From Verrucomicrobiales bacterium (lineage in GTDB: Bacteria > Verrucomicrobiota > Verrucomicrobiia > Verrucomicrobiales > DEV007), in assembly GCA_003232855.1 (NCBI GenBank), contig QIKC01000277.1, forward strand, positions 1 through 7,846: DNA of 7,846 nt, written 5' to 3'. Positions 1 to 4,751 of this stretch are shown here, piece by piece. How positions within the stretch are numbered: the stretch's first letter is position 1; each line of letters opens with the position of its first letter. Below the pieces are notes generated by a model that was given only the letters and a program-made list of their open reading frames with translations, ran no database searches and was not told the DNA's origin. Made by a program: the position numbers and the translations under genes.

Positions 1-2
1 AC

Positions 3-185
3 TGGACGCTGGAAATTTCGGTGGCGCAGCCCGTGCGCATCTACCACCTGATGCCCATCGGGCAACTCATCTACTTCGATGTCGAAGGAGAAGTCGATAC
101 TCTCTACAGCTCGAAAGCCTCGGCAAAGTACAATAAGCGGTCGCCGCTGCCGATGGAGTCGATGATGTGGAAGAACACGTTCTAG
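3..185 (+). CDS. dcd: dCTP deaminase, C-terminal fragment (cut by left edge)
   Basis: The open frame enters from the left edge and gives 60 residues before TAG at 183-185. It starts WTLEISVAQPVRIYHLMPIG and ends MESMMWKNTF. The WTLEI..PVRIY...PIGQLIY strand followed by a GEV..LY..K..AKYN segment is the typical C-terminal end of dCTP deaminase (Dcd, dUTPase-fold family). The family deaminates dCTP to dUTP, feeding dTMP synthesis, as a cytosolic homotrimer. The C-terminal Lys/Tyr segment normally closes over the triphosphate. The family is usually about 190 residues, so roughly two thirds, including the catalytic Glu region, lie outside the window. The stop codon is 9 bp from the stop of the convergent DUF4105 gene, and no terminator hairpin fits in that gap. 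Identification rests on the C-terminus only. A bifunctional dCTP deaminase/dUTPase is a less likely alternative. Confidence 0.85.
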   Translation, partial: WTLEISVAQPVRIYHLMPIGQLIYFDVEGEVDTLYSSKASAKYNKRSPLPMESMMWKNTF

Positions 186-194
186 CGCCCGAGG

Positions 195-1199
195 TTACTC
201 ACGTATCTTCTTCGAAAATTCCGGGTGTTCGGCGAACTCCCGCACCTTGTCCGCGATGCTGAATTGCTCGCTCGCCGCCCGGAAATCAAGTTCGGTGTCC
301 ATTCGCCCCAACGCGTGCAAAACCGCGCCAGCGCGCACCGGAAACAGCGCCGCTCGCTTGCTTCCTAGGTGGTCGAACAGTTTGGTGGCGCAGGTTTCGC
401 CACCGAACGGGCGGTAGAATTCGGGCGCGTCGAGCAGCTCGTGCGTCCGTCTCGCCATATCGACAAACAGCTCGCGGATGATCTCCGGCGACGCTTTGAC
501 GGGATAGGCAAAGATTTGCGCATCGGGGTCAAGCGCGCGCAGGGTCAGTGCATCGCGCTCGCTACTGATCTGATAATAAAGATCGAGCTGCTTGTAGGCG
601 CCGGCCAAGACGCTGAACTTTTCGCCGCGCTCGCGGCGCGCTTCCACCGAGATAACCACTCGCCGCTCCGGGCCAAATCCGAAGCTCAACATGGTGTGCG
701 CGAACCGGCGCGAACCGCGCCACGGCACGACGATCAAGTCGAGTGAATCGAGCCGGTCGAGGTAGTAAGTTTGGAAAACGTACGATGCGACGGCCCGCCC
801 CCGCTGCTGCCACTTGAAGTGGCGGACGTTGTCGATGGACACCTTGCGCGCAGCCTCGTCGACCCTCACCACTGCGGGGCGACGGCTACCCGCCCACCAC
901 TGGCGCTGGCTGTCGGGTTGTGTCGAAAACGCCAGCAGCCAGGCCATCCAAAGAACCACCACCACTGCTGTGGCGATCACCGCCAGGCGAAATTTTGGCC
1001 AACGCAAAACGACGACGGGAAGCGCCAGAAACGCAACCACCGCTAGAGCGGGCGCTAACCCGACGCGATAGTGCAGGGCACCACAAGCCCACAGCCACAC
1101 CAGCAGGCAACAAACCTTCGCCACCACGGCGACGCTTCGCCCGAGCGGCGTCCGTTCCCCTTTTTTCGATGGTTTGACGATTTTCAATACTCGCCCCAC
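195..1199 (-). CDS. Membrane-anchored DUF4105 (Lnb_N-like) protein, function unproven
   Basis: 334 residues from a GTG start at 1199; an in-frame TGA lies three codons upstream, so the frame cannot extend further. Three hydrophobic helices (about residues 23-43, 47-66, 71-92) precede a domain that should lie outside the cytoplasm. That domain fits DUF4105: an N-R-F-like stretch (NVRHF, 124-128), YYLDRLDSLDL (145-155), AHTMLSFGFG (167-176), SVEARRERGEKFSVL (184-198), YYQISSERDALTLR (208-221) and FYRPFGGETCATKLF (261-275). His168 and Cys270 are the likely papain/NlpC-P60-type catalytic pair. The usual Asn before that Cys (NCT) is Thr here. Some DUF4105 proteins are linked to lipoprotein N-acylation (Lnb); whether this one does that is speculation. 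No convincing Shine-Dalgarno precedes the GTG: a GGAGGT at 1224-1229 is too far away. The gene stands alone, divergent from the isomerase gene and convergent with dcd. Confidence 0.75.
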   Translation of the reverse strand: MGRVLKIVKPSKKGERTPLGRSVAVVAKVCCLLVWLWACGALHYRVGLAPALAVVAFLALPVVVLRWPKFRLAVIATAVVVVLWMAWLLAFSTQPDSQRQWWAGSRRPAVVRVDEAARKVSIDNVRHFKWQQRGRAVASYVFQTYYLDRLDSLDLIVVPWRGSRRFAHTMLSFGFGPERRVVISVEARRERGEKFSVLAGAYKQLDLYYQISSERDALTLRALDPDAQIFAYPVKASPEIIRELFVDMARRTHELLDAPEFYRPFGGETCATKLFDHLGSKRAALFPVRAGAVLHALGRMDTELDFRAASEQFSIADKVREFAEHPEFSKKIRE

Positions 1200-1242
1200 C
1201 TTAATTCAACCCGCAAGAAACGCACCTCCGCAGCGACCCAAA

Positions 1243-1260
1243 ATTTCGAAATGATCATTT
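1243..1260. promoter_or_regulatory. Two overlapping palindromes in a divergent promoter gap
   Basis: The 119-bp gap between the DUF4105 gene and the isomerase gene holds ATTTCGAAAT (1243-1252) and AAATGATCATTT (1249-1260). Both are perfect palindromes and they share four bases. The nonamer CAAAATTTC occurs at 1239-1247, overlapping the first palindrome, and again at 1296-1304. No good sigma-70 pair could be fitted in either direction. An operator role is inferred from location and symmetry only. Confidence 0.3.
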
Positions 1261-1318
1261 GTCAGCTCCCCAAATCAACCCGAGTCATTCCGCTGCAAAA
1301 TTTCACCTATTTGATACC

Positions 1319-2386
1319 ATGAAACTCCAAAACGCCCCCCTGCTCGCCGCCGCCGCCATCGCCATCGCCATCGCCATTATCCTGCCCGCTTTCGCCAGCG
1401 CTGCCCCCGACGAGGAGACCGACGCGAAGGCCACACCTGCACCGACCGAGCTGGCCACCGTCAACGGCACCGCGATCACCACCGCCGATGTCGAGCGTGG
1501 ATTGCGGATGCGTTTCGGCCCACAGATCGATGCGATGCCCGCTGAGCAGCGCGAGATGATGATGCAGCAATCGATGCCGCGCATGGCCGAAGAGCTGATC
1601 GCACGCAGGCTTCTGCTCGACGCTGCGATCGCCGCGAAAATTGAGCCGGATCCGGCCGAGCTCGAGAAGTCGCTCGCCCAAGTCAAAAGCTCGCTCCCCC
1701 CGGGTACGGTATTCGCCGACTACGCGAAAAGCATCGGCCACACGGAGGATTCGTTCACCGCCGAGGTGACCGACGAACTTCGCATCGGCGCCCTCGTGCA
1801 ATCGAAAATCGATGCGCTAGAAAAAGTGACCGACGAAGAAGTCACCAAATTCTATGAAGAAAATAAAGCGAAATTCACGGTGAATGAGGGAGTGACCGCC
1901 AGCCACATTCTGCTAAAGACCGACCCTGCCACAGACGATGCGGGCAAAGCGGCCAAGCGGGCCGAAATCGAAAAACTCCATAAGCAGCTCGTCGAAACAA
2001 AGGACGCCGACTTCGCCAAGCTAGCCAAAGAGCACTCCGATTGCCCTAGCGGGACAAACGGCGGTGATCTCGGCTCGTTCGGTCGCGGCCAGATGGTTCC
2101 CGCGTTCGAGGAAGCCGCTTTCACCCAGGAGATCGACGAGATCGGGGCGATCATCGAAACCCAGTTCGGGTTCCATATCATTAAGGTCACCTCGAAGAAC
2201 GAAGCAGGCCAACGGACGCTCGACGAGGTGCGCGACGAGGTGGCGAAACAAATCGAAACCAGCCGCCAGCAGGACGCGGTTCGCACGTATATCGACAGCC
2301 TCGAAAAGACGGCGGAGATCACCCGCAGCGCAGCGCTCGCCCCACCGGCAGCGCCAGAAGCAGTGCCCACGCCCAAGATCCCCTAA
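1319..2386 (+). CDS. Secreted peptidyl-prolyl cis-trans isomerase, parvulin (PpiC/SurA/PrsA) type
   Basis: 355 residues from ATG at 1319. The frame is open back to a TTG at 1259, but ATG 1319 puts a Sec signal peptide at the very N-terminus: MKLQ, a hydrophobic Ala/Ile core to about residue 22, then AFASA with likely cleavage near residues 28-29. Next comes a SurA-like helical chaperone region (about 45-170; VNGTAITTADVERGL, then EELIARRLLLDAA). The rotamase domain spans about 190-292: ASHILL (194-199), DFAKLAKEHSDCPSGTNGGDLG (231-252), GQMVPAFEEAAF (257-268) and FGFHIIKV (283-290), all hallmark parvulin segments. A helical segment and a Pro/Ala-rich tail end it. The predicted role is folding of exported or outer-membrane proteins in the periplasm. 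It is monocistronic; its stop lies 30 bp from the convergent folE2 stop. SurA and PrsA cannot be told apart here; no lipobox Cys follows the signal, which argues against a PrsA lipoprotein. Confidence 0.88.
   Translation: MKLQNAPLLAAAAIAIAIAIILPAFASAAPDEETDAKATPAPTELATVNGTAITTADVERGLRMRFGPQIDAMPAEQREMMMQQSMPRMAEELIARRLLLDAAIAAKIEPDPAELEKSLAQVKSSLPPGTVFADYAKSIGHTEDSFTAEVTDELRIGALVQSKIDALEKVTDEEVTKFYEENKAKFTVNEGVTASHILLKTDPATDDAGKAAKRAEIEKLHKQLVETKDADFAKLAKEHSDCPSGTNGGDLGSFGRGQMVPAFEEAAFTQEIDEIGAIIETQFGFHIIKVTSKNEAGQRTLDEVRDEVAKQIETSRQQDAVRTYIDSLEKTAEITRSAALAPPAAPEAVPTPKIP
1355..1378 (+). repeat. Hexanucleotide repeat (GCCATC x3 + GCCATT) in signal peptide
   Basis: Four in-frame 6-bp units encode Ala-Ile repeats in the hydrophobic core of the isomerase signal peptide. 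Slippage would change core length by two residues per unit without a frameshift. It may simply be compositional. Confidence 0.6.
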
Positions 2387-2416
2387 CTTGGTCAGAACCC
2401 GTTCGATACGACGACC

Positions 2417-3208
2417 TCAACGCCGGGCCGCAGAGTCTTTCTCGATCATCGCGTAGGCGTTGTGGTTGTGGATCGACTCAAAATTCTCCGCCTCCACCCG
2501 GTACCAGAGGATGTCCGGCTGCTCGTTCGATTTTGCTGCGATGGCACGCACCAGATCCTCGACGAACACCGGATTGTCGTAGGCGCGCTCGGTCACGACT
2601 TTCTCATCCGGGCGCTTCAGCAGACTGTAGAGCTCCGAACTGGCGCAGGACTCAACCAGTTTCACCAGATCCTCGATCCAGATCGGGCGGTCGAACCGTA
2701 TCGCCAGGGTAACTAGCCCGCGCTGGTTGTGCGCGCCGCGATCGCTGATCGCCTTAGAGCACGGGCAGAGCGTCGTCACTGGCACCTCCACCGTCACCAT
2801 GCAGTCGATCTTGTCGCGCGTGGCGTCGATCTCAAATTTCACCCCGTAGTCCATCAGCCCGCGCTCGCCAGTCGCGGGTGCCGCCTTGGATAAGAAGAAG
2901 GGAAAATCGATCACGATATGCGCACGCTCCGCCTCGAGCCGCTCCAGCAACTCCCCCGGAATGGCGGACATGTCGCGCACGCTGAGCTGCGGGCCGTGGG
3001 CGCTGAGCACCTCGATGAAGCGGCTCATGTGGGTGCCCTTATAGTGATGCGGGAGATCGACCGCCATCGACACGGTCGCCACCGTGCTCTGCACCTCGTT
3101 GGCCTTATCCTTGATCTCGATCGGATAGCGCAGCGATTTCACCCCGACGCGGTCGATCGCGAGATTGCGTTCGTCCGGTTCGTTCTGGGTGTCTTTGAGT
3201 TCCTGCAT
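2417..3208 (-). CDS. folE2: GTP cyclohydrolase I type IB (FolE2)
   Basis: 263 residues from ATG at 3208, the normal size for this family. It converts GTP to 7,8-dihydroneopterin triphosphate, the entry step to folate and to queuosine-type 7-deazaguanines, in the cytosol. Diagnostic segments are VGVKSLRYPI (21-30), STVATVSMAVDLP (41-53), YKGTHMSRFIEVL (56-68), TTLCPCSKAISDRGAHNQRG (145-164), ERAYDNPVFVEDLVR (207-221) and ESIHNHNAYA (244-253). Expected active-site residues are present: Cys148, His160, Glu207 and a C-terminal His (247 or 249). FolE2 uses various divalent metals, whereas classical FolE requires zinc, and in several bacteria folE2 is induced by zinc shortage. AGGGAG abuts the start codon, which is too close for a standard ribosome site. 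A hairpin lies 17 bp upstream of the ATG. It is the last gene of the minus-strand series and converges with the isomerase gene. Confidence 0.95.
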   Translation of the reverse strand: MQELKDTQNEPDERNLAIDRVGVKSLRYPIEIKDKANEVQSTVATVSMAVDLPHHYKGTHMSRFIEVLSAHGPQLSVRDMSAIPGELLERLEAERAHIVIDFPFFLSKAAPATGERGLMDYGVKFEIDATRDKIDCMVTVEVPVTTLCPCSKAISDRGAHNQRGLVTLAIRFDRPIWIEDLVKLVESCASSELYSLLKRPDEKVVTERAYDNPVFVEDLVRAIAAKSNEQPDILWYRVEAENFESIHNHNAYAMIEKDSAARR

Positions 3209-3224
3209 CTCCCTACCAGCAATA

Positions 3225-3255
3225 GAAAAGGCTCCGCAAAACGCGAAGCCTTTTC
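3225..3255 (-). terminator. Hairpin between rpsR and folE2: terminator or attenuator
   Basis: A perfect 9-bp stem (GAAAAGGCT at 3225-3233 with AGCCTTTTC at 3247-3255) is extended inside by three more pairs after one C-A mismatch, leaving a 5-base loop. On the minus strand the 3' arm ends CCTTTTCTATT, a weak U-rich tail. It lies 45 bp after the rpsR stop and ends 17 bp before the folE2 start, so it could end the ribosomal-protein transcript or gate read-through into folE2. Confidence 0.5.
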
Positions 3256-3272
3256 CGGAAAAAATGGGTATT

Positions 3273-3289
3273 GTCGCGAAATCAGCGAC
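3273..3289 (-). other. Small hairpin downstream of rpsR
   Basis: GTCGC (3273-3277) and GCGAC (3285-3289) form a 5-bp stem with a 7-base loop, 11 bp after the rpsR stop and just ahead of the stronger hairpin. It has no U-tract. It may protect the 3' end of the message or compete with the second hairpin, but it is short enough to be chance. Confidence 0.25.
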
Positions 3290-3299
3290 GGGGGAACTT

Positions 3300-3539
3300 C
3301 TACTTGAGAAGGTTCACCGCTCGCGAACGCTTGATCTCCCGGCTGATCCTGCGGTGCATCTTCGCCGAGACACCGGTCACCCGCCGCGGCAGGATTTTTC
3401 CCGTATCGGTGGTGAAGAGCGTCAGGACGTCGGGGTTCTTGTAATCGATCGCCTCGACGGGGATGTCCAGACGGCGCCGGGGCATCTTGCGATTCGCTCG
3501 GCGGAAATTATATGCGCGCTGTTCAGTTTTCGGTTCCAT
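3300..3539 (-). CDS. rpsR: 30S ribosomal protein S18, cysteine-free form
   Basis: 79 residues, normal S18 length. S18 binds the 30S platform next to S6 and 16S rRNA. The conserved core is clear: IDYKNPDVLTLFTTDTGKILPRRVTG (about 31-56), then SAKMHRRISREIKRSRAVNLL (58-78). The N-terminal segment (MEPKTEQRAYNFRRANRKMP) contains no Cys, so this is the non-zinc form; some bacteria have a zinc-ribbon S18. The gene starts 34 bp after rpmG and is probably co-transcribed with it. No Shine-Dalgarno is visible before the ATG. In many genomes rpsR lies beside rpsF, ssb and rplI; here it sits with rpmG, a dksA-like gene and folE2. It could be the sole copy or a paralogue; the window cannot decide. Confidence 0.95.
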   Translation of the reverse strand: MEPKTEQRAYNFRRANRKMPRRRLDIPVEAIDYKNPDVLTLFTTDTGKILPRRVTGVSAKMHRRISREIKRSRAVNLLK

Positions 3540-3573
3540 CAGAATCAGAGGGTGTGGTTATGCCTTGGGCTCA

Positions 3574-3747
3574 CTATCGAAGCTCGCGATGCAGTGTGCG
3601 TCGCTTGAGAAACGGGTTGTATTTGACCTTTTCGAGACGACCGGGCGTCCGTAGGCTCTTCTTGTTGCGGGTGCTCGTGTAGCGAGAGGGCGGTTTGCCT
3701 TCCCCTCGGGCTTCGGTGCACTCTAAAATGATGATATCGCGGGCCAT
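3574..3747 (-). CDS. rpmG: 50S ribosomal protein L33, cysteine-poor form
   Basis: 57 residues from ATG at 3747 to TAG at 3574, read directly from the minus strand. The sequence runs [18 protein letters not shown], then [10 protein letters not shown] (21-30), [20 protein letters not shown] (32-51) and LHREL. The [22 protein letters not shown] and TLHRE segments identify L33, a small protein near the 50S E site. Of the four Cys that hold zinc in C+ L33, only Cys10 remains. The others are Ala13, Asn44 and Leu47, so zinc binding is not expected. It lies 31 bp after the dksA-like stop and 34 bp before rpsR, consistent with one operon. No Shine-Dalgarno is evident (AAATACGAATAA before the ATG). A slightly longer or shorter N-terminus is not needed to match the family. 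Confidence 0.94.
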   Translation of the reverse strand: MARDIIILECTEARGEGKPPSRYTSTRNKKSLRTPGRLEKVKYNPFLKRRTLHRELR

Positions 3748-3778
3748 TTATTCGTATTTTTAGTGAAGGGCGCTGATC

Positions 3779-4573
3779 CTATACCGAACTCGAAGCACTT
3801 TCAAGCGCGGATCCATCACCTAATATTCCCTGCATCGTTCTCACGGGCGGACGGCGACCACCTCTGCCCCCATTCTCACGCTCGATCTGCGCCTGACAGT
3901 CCACTGTATAGCGGGTGAACGGGATCGCTTCGAGCCGGGCGTGCATGATTTTTTTGGCGCTTATTTCGCAAATTCCGTAACTGCCGAACTCGATACGCTT
4001 CAGCGCTTCCTCGATTTCATGCAGCGCATCCTGCTCCTGAGAGAGCAAATTAAGTGCGAAATCACGGTCGTAGGCATCGCTGCCCGCGTCCGCTTGGTGC
4101 ATGCCGAAGGCGGAATTATCGCTGCCGTCACCTCCCGCTCGCAGGTTCTCCTTGGCGACGCCATTCATCGCATCGACGAGCGAATCGCGAAGGTTCAGCA
4201 ATTTCTGCTTCTGCTGCTCCTCAAATTTCGTCAGCTTGTGCGCTTTGCCACGTTTCGGGCGCACTGGAATCGGCGGAAACCCATCGTCTTCGGGAAGCTC
4301 TTCCTTCAGCTCCACCACTCCGTTTTTCCCGGCAGCACTCTTCTTCACGGGCGCCTTCTTGGCGGCTACTTTCTTAGCGGGCGCCTTCTTTTTGACAGGA
4401 GCCTTCTTGGCTACTGCCTTTTTCTTTGCCGAGACCTTAGCCGGGAGCTTTTTGGCGGGCGCCTTTTTCTTTGCTGAGGTCTTCTTGACCGAAGCTTTCT
4501 TGGCGGGAGCCTTCTTCTTCGCCGACACCTTTTTGGCGGCTACTTTCTTCTTTGAGGGGGATTTTGTTGCCAT
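3779..4573 (-). CDS. DksA/TraR-like protein with a Lys/Ala-rich N-terminal arm and incomplete zinc finger
   Basis: 264 residues from ATG at 4573, preceded by AAAGAG and a candidate promoter. The frame is open to an ATG at 4633, but that would start upstream of this promoter. Residues about 5-83 are a low-complexity Lys/Ala/Pro arm resembling histone H1 tails. Residues about 110-195 form a DksA-like helical region (FEEQQKQKLLNLRDSLVDAM, then LLSQEQDALHEIEEALKRI), followed by FGSYGICEISAKKIMHARLE and YTVDCQAQIE, the usual DksA finger position. Of the canonical CxxC-17-CxxC ligands only Cys202 and Cys226 remain; the others are Ser205 and Thr223. DksA proteins enter the RNA polymerase secondary channel and modulate initiation, often with ppGpp. 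The family assignment is firm. The effect on transcription is inferred, and the arm may bind DNA or RNA. Its neighbours are rpmG and rpsR downstream, so a link to ribosome synthesis or zinc stress is plausible. Confidence 0.85.
   Translation of the reverse strand: MATKSPSKKKVAAKKVSAKKKAPAKKASVKKTSAKKKAPAKKLPAKVSAKKKAVAKKAPVKKKAPAKKVAAKKAPVKKSAAGKNGVVELKEELPEDDGFPPIPVRPKRGKAHKLTKFEEQQKQKLLNLRDSLVDAMNGVAKENLRAGGDGSDNSAFGMHQADAGSDAYDRDFALNLLSQEQDALHEIEEALKRIEFGSYGICEISAKKIMHARLEAIPFTRYTVDCQAQIERENGGRGGRRPPVRTMQGILGDGSALESASSSV
4325..4561 (-). repeat. Degenerate Lys/Ala-coding tandem repeat in the DksA-like gene
   Basis: This stretch encodes about 80 residues made almost only of Lys, Ala, Pro, Val and Ser. 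The decapeptide SAKKKAPAKK recurs exactly at residues 17-26 and 33-42, a 16-residue (48-bp) period, and APVKK and AKKAP variants fill the rest. The arrangement suggests growth by tandem duplication with later drift, so length may vary among strains. Confidence 0.7.
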
Positions 4574-4597
4574 CTCTAACTCTTTGTTGTTAAACGG

Positions 4598-4626
4598 ATT
4601 AATTCGGGTTTGCACGAATTTTTCAA
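4598..4626 (-). promoter_or_regulatory. Candidate sigma-70 promoter with inverted repeat in its spacer, before the dksA-like gene
   Basis: On the minus strand TTGAAA (4626-4621) is followed after 17 bp by ATTAAT (4603-4598), 24 bp before the ATG at 4573. The -35 matches 5 of 6 consensus bases and the -10 about 4 of 6. The spacer contains arms AATTCG and CGAATT, 8 bp apart (4601-4620), a possible operator. It would drive the dksA-like gene, rpmG and rpsR. Confidence 0.4.
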
Positions 4627-4751
4627 CCACCATTAAATGGCTGTTCGCGATCTCCAGATTTCGGGAGCGCCATCTGTAGAACCCATTGCCTCGATTCGCA
4701 ACCGAAATTACTCTCTCAGGATCCGCTCAACCTGAATCTGGATCACGTCCA
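4627..4751. other. Intergenic gap between permease and dksA-like gene, no gene seen
   Basis: This gap separates the permease stop from the candidate dksA promoter. Only tiny open frames occur in it. I see no terminator with a U-tract, although TCAGG and CCTGA can pair weakly on the minus strand. Read-through from the permease into the dksA-like gene cannot be excluded. Confidence 0.4.

Noticed and set aside
1259..1318. A TTG-initiated 20-residue N-terminal extension of the isomerase
   Set aside because: It would bury the signal peptide behind a polar segment; ATG at 1319 gives a standard Sec signal.
2387..2416. A bidirectional terminator between the convergent isomerase and folE2 stops
   Set aside because: No stem with a U-tract can be drawn in these 30 bases.
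3209..3299. A riboswitch (for example tetrahydrofolate or preQ1) upstream of folE2
   Set aside because: The gap holds only two simple hairpins and none of the conserved bases I know for those classes.
4574..4633. A 20-residue N-terminal extension of the DksA-like protein from ATG at 4633
   Set aside because: It has no repeat character, and a candidate promoter and a better ribosome site point to the ATG at 4573.
3941..4679. Long plus-strand frames opposite the dksA-like gene (178 and 192 codons)
   Set aside because: They are antisense products of the Lys/Ala repeat, giving low-complexity Phe/Leu/Ala runs; the minus-strand frame has clear DksA features.
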